A DNA stretch of 64,000 bases from Mobilicoccus pelagius NBRC 104925 (GCF_000247995.1 NZ_BAFE01000094.1:124001-188000); one strand, 5' to 3'; positions 18,024-27,123 are shown, counted from the first letter of the stretch. Numbers and translations: made by a program. Notes: generated by a model from the letters alone, not told the origin.

Positions 18024-18677
18024 TCAGCGGATGAGACCCGCCTCGCGGGCGGCGGCGACGGCGCCGGTGCGCGAGTCGACGCCGAGCTTCTCGTAGACGT
18101 GGACGAGGTGGGTCTTCACCGTCGCCTCGCTGATGAAGAGTTCCTTCGCGACGGCCCGGTTCGTGAGGCCGCGGGCGACGGCCCCGAGGACGGCGAGTTC
18201 GCGGCCGGTCAGCTGGGCGTGGGGCGCGCGCATCCGGGTGAGGAGGCGCCCGGCCACGCGGGGGGCGAGCGCCGTCTCGCCGCGGGCGGCGGTGTCGACG
18301 GCTTCGACGAGGTCGGCGGGGGGCGCGTCCTTGAGGAGGTACCCTGCGGCGCCCGCCTCGACGGCGCGGACGATGTCGCGGTCGGTGTCGTACGTCGTGA
18401 GGATGAGCACCGGCGGCCCGTCCGCGGCGCGGATCTGCGTCGTCGCCGTGACGCCGTCCATGCCCTCACCCATCTGGAGGTCCATGAGGACGACGTCGAC
18501 CGACAGCGACCGGAGCAGTTCGAGCGCACGCTCGCCGTTCTCCGCCTCGGCGGCGACCTCGATGCGGCCCGACGTCGAGAGCAACGCCCTCAGGCCGGCA
18601 CGGACGACGGGGTGGTCGTCGACGATCATCACGCGGATCGGCGGCGGGGTACCGGTGGCGTCGGACGGATGCGTCAT
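18024..18677 (-). CDS. NarL/LuxR-family response regulator
   Basis: 217-residue response regulator. The receiver domain (about 12-130) shows IRVMIVDDHPVVRAGL with the acidic pair, the phospho-Asp in DVVLMDLQM, and Lys in YLLKDA. The C-terminal LuxR HTH (about 150-212) shows LTGRELAVLGAVARGLTN and VAKELFISEATVKTHLVHVY. Its start overlaps the histidine kinase stop (ATGA). Lying convergent to narI, it might control nitrate respiration or a cell-envelope stress response; the target is not visible in the sequence. Confidence 0.92.
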   Translation of the reverse strand: MTHPSDATGTPPPIRVMIVDDHPVVRAGLRALLSTSGRIEVAAEAENGERALELLRSLSVDVVLMDLQMGEGMDGVTATTQIRAADGPPVLILTTYDTDRDIVRAVEAGAAGYLLKDAPPADLVEAVDTAARGETALAPRVAGRLLTRMRAPHAQLTGRELAVLGAVARGLTNRAVAKELFISEATVKTHLVHVYEKLGVDSRTGAVAAAREAGLIR

Positions 18678-20227
18678 CGAGGGCTCCCGGGGTGGTCGGT
18701 CGGCGGGTGATCGGGGGTGGCCTGGTCAGTGGCGGTCGGATCAGTGGCGGTCGGATCGGTGGCGGTCGGATCGGTGGCGGTGTGGTCGGGGTCCACCGCC
18801 GTCTCCACCGTGGCGGATCGGTCGCCACCGGCGGGGGGACGTCCCGCTGCTGCAGTCGGGTTCGCGAGCGGAACCGTCGCGGTGAGCGTCGTGCCCTCGC
18901 CGGGGGCGGAGTCGACCCCGAGGGCGCCGCCGAGGGTGGCGAGGCGTTCTCGCATCGCGCGGAGGCCGAAGCCCGTGCCGCCGAGGGGCGCGGCGTCGAG
19001 GCGGGCGGGGTCGAAGCCGCGGCCGTCGTCGACGACGTCGAGCATCACGGCGTCCCCGGTGTTCGTCAGGGCCACGACGACCCGGTCGGCGCGGGCGTGG
19101 AGGCGCACGTTCGACAGCGCGCTCTGCGCGACCCGGAGCAGCGCGACCTCGCCGGAGGTGCCGAGCGTCGTCATGTCGCCGTCGACGTCGATGGTCGTCT
19201 CGAGAGACGTCTGTTCGCGCAGCCGCTCGAGGAGGCGGGTGAGGGCCGTGGGCAGGGGTGCCGCCTCGAGGGAGGCGGGGGTGAGGGCGTGGACGACGCG
19301 GCGCGCCTCCTCGAGGTTGTCGGCCGCGGTCGCCTCGATCTGCCGCAGGACGTCGGTGCGGGCGGCGTCGTCCCCGGCGAGCCCGGCGCGGGAGAGCAGG
19401 ACGATCGAGGAGAGACCCTGCGCGAGGGTGTCGTGGATGTCGCGGGCGAGGCGCTGCCGTTCGGTGAGGACACCGGCCTCCCGTTGGGTGGCGGCGAGTT
19501 CGTCGTGGACGGCGACGAGGTCGTCCTGCGCGACGACGAGCTCGGCGACGAGGCGGCGTCGGTCCTCGCTCTCGGCGAGGATGCGCCGGTAGATGAGTCC
19601 GGCGCCCGCGGCGACGATCGCGCCGACGACGGGGCCGACGATCCGTCCCGGGCTCGGCACCCCGGCCGACACCTGCGACGCGACGACGCAGCAGGTGAGG
19701 GCCGCGATCGTGCCGAGCGCCGCGGGTGTCGACAGCAGGTGGATCGCGAGGAGGAACAACGCGAACGCCACCCATGAGAAGTCCGGGGAGATCCACAGGA
19801 GCCCGAGCCAGCACGCGACGAGGACGACGAACCAGGCGAGTCCACCGCGTGCGCCCCGTGCCGTGATGGCCTCCTCTGCGTCCCCGGCGTGCTCGGCGTC
19901 CCCGGCCCGCCGGACGCGGGAGCGCGTCGAGGCCGCGTCGTCCCGGAGGTCGTCCGAGGGCAGTCGCATCCCCCTCAGCTCGGCCTCGCGGCGGCGACGC
20001 GCACGGTCCTGCCCTGCGCGACTCATCACGGCGCCGACGACGTACCAGACCGCCGTGAGGGCCGCTCCCACGAGCGCCGCGACACCCCGGTCGGCCGTGC
20101 CGTGGTCGACGAGGACCGCACGGGCCGTGCCGAGCACGAGAAGGAGCGCGAACAACAGGTGCTGCCCGCACTCGAGGTACCGCGAGGCGCTCGCCTCCAG
20201 TGTCGGCACCGAGCCGCGTTCGTCCAT
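18674..20227 (-). CDS. Two-component sensor histidine kinase (HisKA_3 type) with TATDP-repeat tail
   Basis: 517-residue membrane kinase paired with the downstream response regulator. About six N-terminal hydrophobic segments (to about residue 210) form the sensor, with no recognisable extracellular ligand domain. The dimerisation/phosphoacceptor helix contains RQRLARDIHDTLAQGLSSI. The ATPase domain includes NLEEARRVVHALTP, ALSNVRLHA and DVVDDGRGFD. The C-terminus ends in four tandem TATDP-like units encoded by a 15-base repeat (18729-18788). The start at 20227 is a choice: the ribosome binding site is weak, and longer in-frame starts exist. Confidence 0.88.
   Translation of the reverse strand: MDERGSVPTLEASASRYLECGQHLLFALLLVLGTARAVLVDHGTADRGVAALVGAALTAVWYVVGAVMSRAGQDRARRRREAELRGMRLPSDDLRDDAASTRSRVRRAGDAEHAGDAEEAITARGARGGLAWFVVLVACWLGLLWISPDFSWVAFALFLLAIHLLSTPAALGTIAALTCCVVASQVSAGVPSPGRIVGPVVGAIVAAGAGLIYRRILAESEDRRRLVAELVVAQDDLVAVHDELAATQREAGVLTERQRLARDIHDTLAQGLSSIVLLSRAGLAGDDAARTDVLRQIEATAADNLEEARRVVHALTPASLEAAPLPTALTRLLERLREQTSLETTIDVDGDMTTLGTSGEVALLRVAQSALSNVRLHARADRVVVALTNTGDAVMLDVVDDGRGFDPARLDAAPLGGTGFGLRAMRERLATLGGALGVDSAPGEGTTLTATVPLANPTAAAGRPPAGGDRSATVETAVDPDHTATDPTATDPTATDPTATDQATPDHPPTDHPGSPR
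18729..18788 (-). repeat. 15-bp tandem repeat in the kinase 3' end
   Basis: Four copies of a 15-base unit beginning GTGGCGGTCGGATC(A/G) at 18729, 18744, 18759 and 18774, the last copy partly diverged. It encodes repeated TATDP in the kinase tail and is in frame, so copy number can change without frameshift. Confidence 0.85.
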
Positions 20228-20375
20228 GTCGCCATTGTCGCCGGGGCGTCGACCGATGCCCCGCATCCCCTGGTCGGGTGGGGCGGGTGTCGGCGGGCGG
20301 GGTGGCCGTTCCGACGGCGCCGGAGAGCCGGGTGGTGCGACGGCTCGGCGTCGCGACGCCGAGGTGGGGACGACC

Positions 20376-20406
20376 ACGCCCGGTGGGCCGGGGCCACACC
20401 GGGCGT
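20376..20406 (-). terminator. Hairpin downstream of the APC permease
   Basis: Ten-base arms ACGCCCGGTG and CACCGGGCGT with an 11-base loop, between the permease stop and the kinase start on the same strand; it probably separates the two units. Confidence 0.6.
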
Positions 20407-20443
20407 GATCGTCAGGGCGGCTGCGCCGCGGGCGAGGGCCGGG

Positions 20444-21799
20444 TCAGGCGGTGGCGTCGGCGGGGCGGGCGTCGACCCGGTGGGCGTGGCGGGCGGCGAA
20501 GAACGCCATGACGGCACCGACGGCGAGCATCGGCAGACCGAACGCCCACGTCTCGGCCTCGACCTGCGTGAAGAGCAGCAGGCAGGAGGCGAGGCCGAGG
20601 ACAGGCAGGATCGTCGGTACGCGGAAGTGGTCGGGCAGTCCGTCGTCGTGGCGGCGCAGGACGAGGCAGGCGACGTTGACGGAGGAGAACACGACGAGGA
20701 GCAGGAGGACGAGCGTCGAGGCGAGTGTCGCGATGCTGCCGAGGAGGGCGAGGACGAGCGAGAGCCCGGTCGTGACGACGATCGCCACCCACGGGGTGCG
20801 GCGCTGCGGCAGGACCCGGCCGAGCACCGAGGGGAGGAGACCGTCGCGGGCCATGCCGTAGGCGAGGCGGGACGACATGATCCCGGTGAGGAGCGCGCCG
20901 TTCGCGACGGCGACGAGCGCGATGACGCTGAACAGCACGAGCGGAACGCCACCCGCGACGCGGGCGACCTCGAGCAGCGGGCCGGAGGACGCGGCGAGCT
21001 GGTCGGTGGGGACGACGGCGCTCGCGGCGGCACCGACGAGAACGTAGATGACACCTGCGACGGCGAGGGCGCCGAACAGGGCCCGCGGGTAGGAACGGCG
21101 CGGGTCGCGGGCCTCCTCGGCGATGTTTACCGACGTCTCGAACCCGACGTAGGAGTAGTAGGCGAGGACGGCGCCGCCGAGGACGGCCCGGAACGGCCCC
21201 TCCTCCGGGGTGCCGAGCTGGGTGAGACGACCGAGGTCGGCGTCGCCGCGGAGGATCACCCACGCGCCGAGGCCGATGATGAGGAGCAGGCCGGAGACCT
21301 CGACGACCGTCGCGACCGCGTTGGCGCCGAGGGACTCCTTGACGCCGCGGGCGTTGAGCGCGGCGAGGAGCACGAGGAAGATCGTCGCCGCGACGGGCAC
21401 GGGCACGTCGACGAATTCGCTGAGGTAGTCACCGGCGAAGCCGAGGGAGAGAGCGCCGACCGAGACGATGCCGGCCGCGAGCATGCAGTACCCGACGAGG
21501 AACCCGGCGAACGGTCCGAACGCGCGGTGCGCGTACGACGACGATCCACCGGCCCGCGGGTAGCGGGTGGCGAGCTCGGCGTAGGAACCGGCGGTGAACA
21601 GGGCGAGGATCAGGGCGAGGAGCAACGGCACCCACACGGCGCCACCCGACCGACCGGCGACCTCACCGGCGAGGACGTAGACACCGGCGCCGAGCACGTC
21701 GCCGAGGATGAAGAGGAACAGTCCGGTCGTGCCCACGGCACGACGCAGTGGCGTGCCGGTGGTGTCCGATACCGGTGAGGGGGGAGGGGATTCGGTCAT
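20444..21799 (-). CDS. APC-superfamily (CAT-like) amino-acid permease
   Basis: 451-residue transporter with about 12 hydrophobic segments. Helix 1 carries the APC signature GLFLFILGDVLGAGVYVLAG. Further family features are GSYAELATRYPRAGGSSSYA, the helix 6 motif YYSYVGFETSVNIAEEARDP and the helix 8 region IMSSRLAYGMARDGLLP. It resembles cationic or neutral amino-acid transporters; the substrate cannot be told from sequence. The ATG at 21799 is preferred because AGGA lies 8 bases upstream. It sits just downstream of the GntR regulator gene on the same strand, 132 bases apart. Confidence 0.88.
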   Translation of the reverse strand: MTESPPPSPVSDTTGTPLRRAVGTTGLFLFILGDVLGAGVYVLAGEVAGRSGGAVWVPLLLALILALFTAGSYAELATRYPRAGGSSSYAHRAFGPFAGFLVGYCMLAAGIVSVGALSLGFAGDYLSEFVDVPVPVAATIFLVLLAALNARGVKESLGANAVATVVEVSGLLLIIGLGAWVILRGDADLGRLTQLGTPEEGPFRAVLGGAVLAYYSYVGFETSVNIAEEARDPRRSYPRALFGALAVAGVIYVLVGAAASAVVPTDQLAASSGPLLEVARVAGGVPLVLFSVIALVAVANGALLTGIMSSRLAYGMARDGLLPSVLGRVLPQRRTPWVAIVVTTGLSLVLALLGSIATLASTLVLLLLVVFSSVNVACLVLRRHDDGLPDHFRVPTILPVLGLASCLLLFTQVEAETWAFGLPMLAVGAVMAFFAARHAHRVDARPADATA

Positions 21800-21931
21800 A
21801 CATGCCATCCTGCCCGGCGGGGTCCGAGCCGACCATGTGACGGTGGAGCGCCGCCACGTCGTGCACACTCGTCACGTCCTGGGGCGACGCCGGTGCCCGC
21901 GTCGCCCCGCGCAGCCCGAGGGGTCCTCCGT

Positions 21932-22723
21932 TCATCCCCGCCGCGCGATCCGACCGCCGGGCCCGGCGACCTCGTCGGGCCCGGCGACCTCGTCGGGGCC
22001 GACGGGGTCGGCAGGGTCCGTGCGGGCGACGTCGTGGCGGGCGACGAAGCGGAAACGGTCGCCGCGGAAGACGGACCTCGTGCGTTCGAGGGGGCGACCG
22101 TGGGTGTCCCATGCGGTGCGGTGGACGAGCAGCATCGGCAGGCCCACCTCGACGCCGAGGAGGTCGGCCTCCCGGGGGTCGGCGAGGGCGGTCTCGACGA
22201 CGTCCTCGACGGTAGCGATGCGCCGCCCGTAGGCCTCGGCGAGGGTCGCGTAGAGAGATCCTCGTGCGGCCAGTTCGGCCTCGAGGTCGTCGAGCGGGCC
22301 GGGGACGTGGGCGATCTCGTGGGCGATCGGCTCGTCCGCGACGGTGCGCAGGCGGTCGACGCGATGCACGACGGCGCCCACCTCCACGTCGAGGAGGCGG
22401 GCGAGATCGGCGTCGGCGGCGGCGCGTGTCACCGACAGGACGAGGCTGCCCGGTCGGCGTCCCTCCGCCTCGAGGTCCTGGCTGAACGACGTGAGGGGGC
22501 GCACCTGCAAGAGCTTCGGCCGCGCGACGAACGTGCCGCGCCCCTGCGTGCGCTCCAGGCGTCCCTCGACGACGAGTTCGGCGATGGCCTGCCGCACCGT
22601 CGTACGCGAGGTCGAGAAGCGTTCGGCGAGATCGCGTTCCGCCGGCACGGGCGCGCCCGCGGGGGCGTCGGCGATCAGGGTGAGGAGCTGCTCCTTGACC
22701 CGGTAGTACTTCGGGACCCGCAC
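21932..22723 (-). CDS. GntR/HutC-family regulator, DasR/NagR-like
   Basis: 263-residue repressor-type regulator. The N-terminal winged HTH (about 1-70) shows KYYRVKEQLLTLI, PAERDLAERFSTSRTTVRQA and GRLERTQGRGTFVA. The C-terminal UTRA effector domain (about 90-240) includes LTSFSQDLEAEGRRPG and ERTRSVFRGDRFRFV. DasR/NagR members sense GlcN-6-P or GlcNAc-6-P. The GTG start at 22723 is set by AAGGGGGG 6 bases upstream. A short duplicated GPDEVA sits at the C-terminus. It is divergent from nagE, with a DasR-like operator in the shared gap. Confidence 0.88.
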   Translation of the reverse strand: MRVPKYYRVKEQLLTLIADAPAGAPVPAERDLAERFSTSRTTVRQAIAELVVEGRLERTQGRGTFVARPKLLQVRPLTSFSQDLEAEGRRPGSLVLSVTRAAADADLARLLDVEVGAVVHRVDRLRTVADEPIAHEIAHVPGPLDDLEAELAARGSLYATLAEAYGRRIATVEDVVETALADPREADLLGVEVGLPMLLVHRTAWDTHGRPLERTRSVFRGDRFRFVARHDVARTDPADPVGPDEVAGPDEVAGPGGRIARRG

Positions 22724-22835
22724 GGCCGCCCCCCTTCTCACCTGCGTCGACGTGGGCACATCCGGTCCGCGAGTCTCGCACGACACCGGGGTCGCCCTCC
22801 GGGGAGGACCGACGGCCCTCGCATCTCTTCGAGTA

Positions 22836-22864
22836 TTGACCCTCGATTGGTCTAGTCCAATACT
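22836..22864 (+). promoter_or_regulatory. Predicted nagE promoter
   Basis: TTGACC (22836-22841) and AATACT (22859-22864) are spaced by exactly 17 bases. They match -35 well and -10 at 4 of 6 positions, about 80 bases before the nagE start. The DasR-like operator lies between and over the two hexamers. Confidence 0.65.
22846..22861. promoter_or_regulatory. DasR-responsive element (dre)-like operator
   Basis: ATTGGTCTAGTCCAAT is a near-perfect 16-base palindrome (one mismatched pair) matching the core of known dre sites (A-T/C-TGGTCTAGACCA-type). Extra half-sites flank it (TATTGACC to the left, ACTGGACCA to the right). It lies between the -35 and -10 of the nagE promoter and between nagE and the divergent GntR gene, consistent with repression released by an amino-sugar phosphate. 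Confidence 0.8.
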
Positions 22865-22878
22865 GGACCACAGGACGC

Positions 22879-22903
22879 CGTCCCCGCACCTCCTGCGGGG
22901 ACG
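22879..22903 (+). promoter_or_regulatory. Leader hairpin in nagE 5' UTR
   Basis: Perfect 10-base arms CGTCCCCGCA and TGCGGGGACG with a 5-base loop lie between the predicted promoter and the nagE ribosome binding site. It could be a transcript-stabilising or attenuating structure. No antiterminator protein gene is nearby. Confidence 0.45.
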
Positions 22904-22944
22904 CGGACGGACCGACATCCACACGGACACCCAAGGAGGTCGAC

Positions 22945-24972
22945 GTGGCCACGACGCCCGCGACGACGACACCATCCGCCGGAAGGCGCCCCGGCTTCGC
23001 GGGACTCCAGCGCCTCGGCACGAGCCTCATGCTCCCCATCGCCCTGCTGCCCGCGGCCGGCATCCTGCTGCGCCTCGGCCAGGACGACCTCCTCGGCAAG
23101 ATCGACACGCCGATCATCGGCCCGTTCTTCGACGCGATGAGCGCCGGTGGCGATGCGATCTTCAAGAACCTCGCGCTGCTCTTCGCCGTCGGCGTCGCCA
23201 TCGGGTTCGCCCGCAAGGCCGACGGCTCCACCGCCCTCTCGGCGGTCGCCGGCTACCTCGTCCTCGACGGCGTCTTCACGGCGATGTCGCCCGTCATCCT
23301 CGCCGGCCAGATGGACCAGGCCGGCAACCAAGCGATGATCAGCTACAACGTCCTCGGCGGCATCATCGTCGGCCTCATCACGGCCTGGCTGTTCGACCGG
23401 TACCACGAGATCCAGTTGCCGACCTACCTCGGCTTCTTCGGCGGCCGCCGGTTCGTGCCGATCGTCGTCTCGCTCGCGACCCTCGTCGTCGGCTTCGCGA
23501 TGAGCTACTTCTACCCGATCTTCGCCACCGGCCTCACCGCCACGGGCAAGTTCATCGCCGGCTCGGGCATCGTCGGTGCGTTCCTCTACGGGTTCGCCAA
23601 CCGCATGCTCATCCCCTTCGGCCTGCACCACATCCTCAACTCGTTCATCTGGTTCATCTACGGCGACTACAACACCGGGACCGCCGTCGTCACCGGTGAG
23701 CTCACCCGCTTCGCCGCCGGCGACCCGACCGGTGGTCACCTCACCTCGGGCTTCTACCCGATCCTCATGTTCGGCCTCCCCGGCGCCGCGCTCGCGATGA
23801 TGCACGTCGCCCGCCCCGAGCAGAAGAAGGCCGCCGCGGGCATCCTCGGCGCCGCCGGCCTCACCGCGTTCCTCACCGGCATCACCGAGCCGCTCGAGTT
23901 CGCGTTCATGTTCGCGGCGTTCCCGCTCTACGTCCTCCACGCGATCCTCACCGGTGTCTCGATGGCGATCGCCTACGCGCTCGACATCCACCTCGGCTTC
24001 TCGTTCTCCGCGGGACTCTTCGACCTGCTCCTCTACGGCACCGCACCGGCTGCGAAGAACATCCCGTTGCTCGTCTCGATGGGGGTCGGGTTCTTCGTCC
24101 TCTACTACGTCCTGTTCCGCTTCGCGATCACGAAGTGGAACATGCGCACCCCGGGCCGCGGTGACGTCCAGGCCGTCGCCGACGACGGGACGCACACGAC
24201 GGGCCGCTCTGCCACCGGCGGCGGCCGCGCCGAGGCACTCATCGAGGCGTTCGGTGGCCGTGACAACCTTCGCGACGTCGACGCCTGCATCACGCGTCTC
24301 CGCATCGAGGTCGTCGACAAGGCGCGGGTGAGCAAGGACAAGCTCATGGCGCTCGGTGCCGCGGGTGTCGTCGAGGTCGGCAACAACGTCCAGGCCGTGT
24401 TCGGCCCGCAGGCCGACGCCCTCAAGACGGACATCCGCGCCGCGCTCGCCGGGTGGCCCGCGACGGGCATCGCCCCCACCCCGACCGCGGTCGCCGCGCA
24501 CCGCGAGGCCGCCCACCCGGGCGAGACCGTCGTCCTCGCTCCGGTCGCCGGACGTGTCGTCCCGCTCTCGGAGGTGCCGGATGCGACGTTCGCCCAGGGC
24601 CTCGTCGGTCACGGTCTCGCGATCGATCCGCGTCACGAGAACGTGGACGTCGTCGCGCCGGTGAGCGGCACCGTCGTCCAGTCCTGGCCGCACGCGTTCG
24701 CGATCGAGACCAAGGACGGCACGGGCGTCCTCGTCCACCTCGGCCTCGACACGGTCCGTCTCGAGGGTCGCGGGTTCGTCACCCACGTCGGCAAGGGCGC
24801 CACGGTGCGTGCCGGCGAGCTCATGACGACGTACGACGTGCCCGCCGTCCGCGCCGCCGGTCACGCGAGCGTCGTCCCCGTCGTCGTCCTCGAGGCGAAG
24901 GGCGAGGACATCCGCGGCGAGGCCGGCCGCGAGGTCGCGCGTCTCGACGAGCTCTTCACCGCCCACCGCTGA
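22945..24972 (+). CDS. nagE: PTS N-acetylglucosamine transporter EIICBA
   Basis: 675-residue three-domain PTS permease that imports GlcNAc as its 6-phosphate. EIIC (about 15-400) has about ten helices and the family segments LPIALLPAAGILLRLGQ, GLHHILNSFIWF and GITEPLEFAFMF. EIIB (about 425-500) has the phospho-Cys in DACITRLRIEVVD. EIIA (about 520-670) has HENVDVVAPVSG and VLVHLGLDTVRLEG with the active His. It starts at GTG 22945, with AGGAGG 5 bases upstream. Having all three domains in one chain, like E. coli NagE, differs from the split Streptomyces system. First gene of nagE-nagB-nagA. Confidence 0.93.
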   Translation: MATTPATTTPSAGRRPGFAGLQRLGTSLMLPIALLPAAGILLRLGQDDLLGKIDTPIIGPFFDAMSAGGDAIFKNLALLFAVGVAIGFARKADGSTALSAVAGYLVLDGVFTAMSPVILAGQMDQAGNQAMISYNVLGGIIVGLITAWLFDRYHEIQLPTYLGFFGGRRFVPIVVSLATLVVGFAMSYFYPIFATGLTATGKFIAGSGIVGAFLYGFANRMLIPFGLHHILNSFIWFIYGDYNTGTAVVTGELTRFAAGDPTGGHLTSGFYPILMFGLPGAALAMMHVARPEQKKAAAGILGAAGLTAFLTGITEPLEFAFMFAAFPLYVLHAILTGVSMAIAYALDIHLGFSFSAGLFDLLLYGTAPAAKNIPLLVSMGVGFFVLYYVLFRFAITKWNMRTPGRGDVQAVADDGTHTTGRSATGGGRAEALIEAFGGRDNLRDVDACITRLRIEVVDKARVSKDKLMALGAAGVVEVGNNVQAVFGPQADALKTDIRAALAGWPATGIAPTPTAVAAHREAAHPGETVVLAPVAGRVVPLSEVPDATFAQGLVGHGLAIDPRHENVDVVAPVSGTVVQSWPHAFAIETKDGTGVLVHLGLDTVRLEGRGFVTHVGKGATVRAGELMTTYDVPAVRAAGHASVVPVVVLEAKGEDIRGEAGREVARLDELFTAHR

Positions 24973-24982
24973 ACCCCGTCCT

Positions 24983-25011
24983 CGCCGGGGCATCCTCCGG
25001 GTGCCCCGGCG
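24983..25011 (+). terminator. Hairpin between nagE and nagB
   Basis: Arms CGCCGGGGCA and TGCCCCGGCG (10 bases, 9-base loop) lie just after nagE. It may lower readthrough into nagBA or protect the transcript end. Confidence 0.55.
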
Positions 25012-25106
25012 GGGGTGGACCGGCTCCCCCCGTCCCGTCTCTTCGCCCGGCACGTCGTCGCGCCCGACGCGAGAGTCGACCCTCGACCGTCACATCAGGA
25101 GTTGTC

Positions 25107-25892
25107 ATGGAGATCGTCATCCTCGAGGAGGCCGCCGAGCTGGGCCGGCTGGCCGCCGACGCGATCGTCGCGCTGCTGCAGCACCGCCCGGGCGCCGTCC
25201 TCGGACTCGCCACCGGGTCGTCGCCGCTGCCCGTCTACGACGAGCTGGTCCGCCGTCACGAGGCGGGGGAGGTGAGCTTCGCGCAGGCGCGCGCGTTCAC
25301 GCTCGACGAGTACGTCGGCCTGCCGCCGGGACACCCCGAGGGGTACCGCACCGTCATCGAGCGCGAGTTCGCGAGTCGCGTCGACCTGCCCGCGAACGCC
25401 CTCCACACCCCCGACGGGGCGGCGCAGGACATCCCCGCCGCGTGCGCCGCCTACGACGCGGCCATCGCCGCCGCCGGCGGCATCGACCTGCAGATCCTCG
25501 GCATCGGCACCGACGGGCACATCGCGTTCAACGAGCCGGGCTCCTCGTTCGCGTCCCGCACCCGCATCAAGACCCTCATGCATCAGACCCGCGTCGACAA
25601 CGCGCGGTTCTTCGACGACGACCTCGACGCCGTCCCCGTGCACTGCCTCACCCAGGGGCTCGGCACGATCATGGAGGCGCGGCACGTCGTCCTCCTCGCA
25701 ACGGGCGAGGGCAAGGCGGAGGCCGTGCAGCACCTCGTCGAGGGCCCGGTGAGCGCGATGTGGCCGGCGACGATCCTCCAGCACCACCCGCACGCGACGA
25801 TCCTCCTCGACGAGGCCGCCGCCGGGCGTCTCACGCTCGCGCCGTACTTCCGGCAGTCCTGGGAGACCAAGCCCGCCTGGCAGGGCCTCTGA
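25107..25892 (+). CDS. nagB: Glucosamine-6-phosphate deaminase
   Basis: 261-residue enzyme converting GlcN-6-P to fructose-6-P and ammonia. Hallmarks are LGLATGSSPLPVYDELV (about 31-47), the catalytic-base region FTLDEYVGLPPGHP (about 64-77), GIGTDGHIAFNEPGSSF (about 133-149, including the HIAFNEPG loop) and the ring-opening His region. Length and order match NagB. The ATG at 25107 has AGGAG 5 bases upstream. It precedes nagA by one base, completing conversion of imported GlcNAc-6-P. Confidence 0.95.
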   Translation: MEIVILEEAAELGRLAADAIVALLQHRPGAVLGLATGSSPLPVYDELVRRHEAGEVSFAQARAFTLDEYVGLPPGHPEGYRTVIEREFASRVDLPANALHTPDGAAQDIPAACAAYDAAIAAAGGIDLQILGIGTDGHIAFNEPGSSFASRTRIKTLMHQTRVDNARFFDDDLDAVPVHCLTQGLGTIMEARHVVLLATGEGKAEAVQHLVEGPVSAMWPATILQHHPHATILLDEAAAGRLTLAPYFRQSWETKPAWQGL

Positions 25893-25893
25893 C

Positions 25894-27069
25894 ATGCCGG
25901 ACGACACGCACGACGCGGCCCCGACCCTGCTCACCGCGGACGCCGTCGTCACCGGCACGGACGTCCACCGTCCGGGGTGGGTCGAGATCACGGGGACGCA
26001 GGTCACGAACGTCGGCGCTGGTCGCCCCGCCCCAGGGGCGGGTGAGGTCGCCGACCTCGGCGCGACGACCGTCGTCCCCGGATTCGTCGACATGCACTCC
26101 CACGGCGGCGGCGGGGCCGCGTTCACCGACGCGACCCCCGAGGCCGTCGCCACGGCCACCGGCCTCCACCGTGCCCACGGCACGACGCGGATGATGGCCT
26201 CGCTCGTCTCCGCCCACCCCGACGAGCTCCTCCGAGAGGTCGCCGGACTCGCCCCTGTCGTGCAGGAGGGGGCGGTCTGCGGGATCCACCTCGAGGGGCC
26301 GTGGATGTCGCCGGGCCGTCTCGGCGCCCACGACCTCGGTACCCTCCGTGCGCCCGACCCGGCCGAGATCGACCGCCTCCTCGAGGCGGCGGACGGCGCG
26401 ATCCGCATGATCACCCTCGCGCCCGAGCTGCCCGGTGCGATCAACGCGGTCCACCGGTTCGTCGAAGCGGGCGTCGTCGTCGCCGTCGGCCACACCGACG
26501 CGACGTACGAGGAGGCCCGCGCCGCGATCGAGGCGGGCGCCCGGGTCGGGACGCACCTCTTCAACGCGATGCGTCCCGTCGACCACCGTGAACCCGGGCC
26601 CGTCGTCGCGCTCCTCGAGGACCCCCGCGTCACCGTCGAGATGATCACCGACGGGGTCCACCTCCACCCGTCCGTGTACGCCCTCGCGTGTGCGGAGGCG
26701 GGGCCGGATCGGGTCGTCGTCGTCACCGACGCGATGTCCGCGGCGGGGATGACCGACGGCCGTTACCTCCTCGGGGCGCTCGACGTCGACGTCGTCGACG
26801 GCACGGCCCGCGTCGCGGGCACACCCACGATCGCGGGCAGCACGGCGACGATGGACCGTCTGTTCCGGTTCGCCGTCGCCCACGGCGGCCACGAGGGAGA
26901 CGCGGCCCTCCTCCACGCCGTGCGTCAGACCTCGACGAATCCCGCCCGCGCCGTCGGCGTCCCGGGCGGCGCCCTCGTCGAGGGATCCCCGGCCGATCTC
27001 GTCGTCCTCGACGCGGACCTGCAGGTCCGCGGGGTGATGGCGGCCGGAGCGTGGGTGGCGGGGGCCTGA
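25894..27069 (+). CDS. nagA: N-acetylglucosamine-6-phosphate deacetylase
   Basis: 391-residue amidohydrolase converting GlcNAc-6-P to GlcN-6-P and acetate. Metal and substrate motifs are DMHSHGGGG (about 66-74, HxH), HLEGPWMSPGRLGAH with the metal Glu, VGHTDATYEEA, THLFNAM, ITDGVHLHP and the catalytic Asp in VVTDAMSAAG. It begins one base after nagB, so the pair is coupled. The HLEGPW(M) variant replaces the more usual HLEGPF(L/I). Confidence 0.95.
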   Translation: MPDDTHDAAPTLLTADAVVTGTDVHRPGWVEITGTQVTNVGAGRPAPGAGEVADLGATTVVPGFVDMHSHGGGGAAFTDATPEAVATATGLHRAHGTTRMMASLVSAHPDELLREVAGLAPVVQEGAVCGIHLEGPWMSPGRLGAHDLGTLRAPDPAEIDRLLEAADGAIRMITLAPELPGAINAVHRFVEAGVVVAVGHTDATYEEARAAIEAGARVGTHLFNAMRPVDHREPGPVVALLEDPRVTVEMITDGVHLHPSVYALACAEAGPDRVVVVTDAMSAAGMTDGRYLLGALDVDVVDGTARVAGTPTIAGSTATMDRLFRFAVAHGGHEGDAALLHAVRQTSTNPARAVGVPGGALVEGSPADLVVLDADLQVRGVMAAGAWVAGA

Positions 27070-27088
27070 GCGTCACCCCGGGGGAAGC

Positions 27089-27123
27089 CTGCGCGGCGTC
27101 GCATCCGACGGGGCGCCGCGCAG
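27089..27123 (+). terminator. Hairpin terminator after nagA
   Basis: Perfect 10-base arms CTGCGCGGCG and CGCCGCGCAG enclose 15 bases, 20 bases past the nagA stop. Confidence 0.65.
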
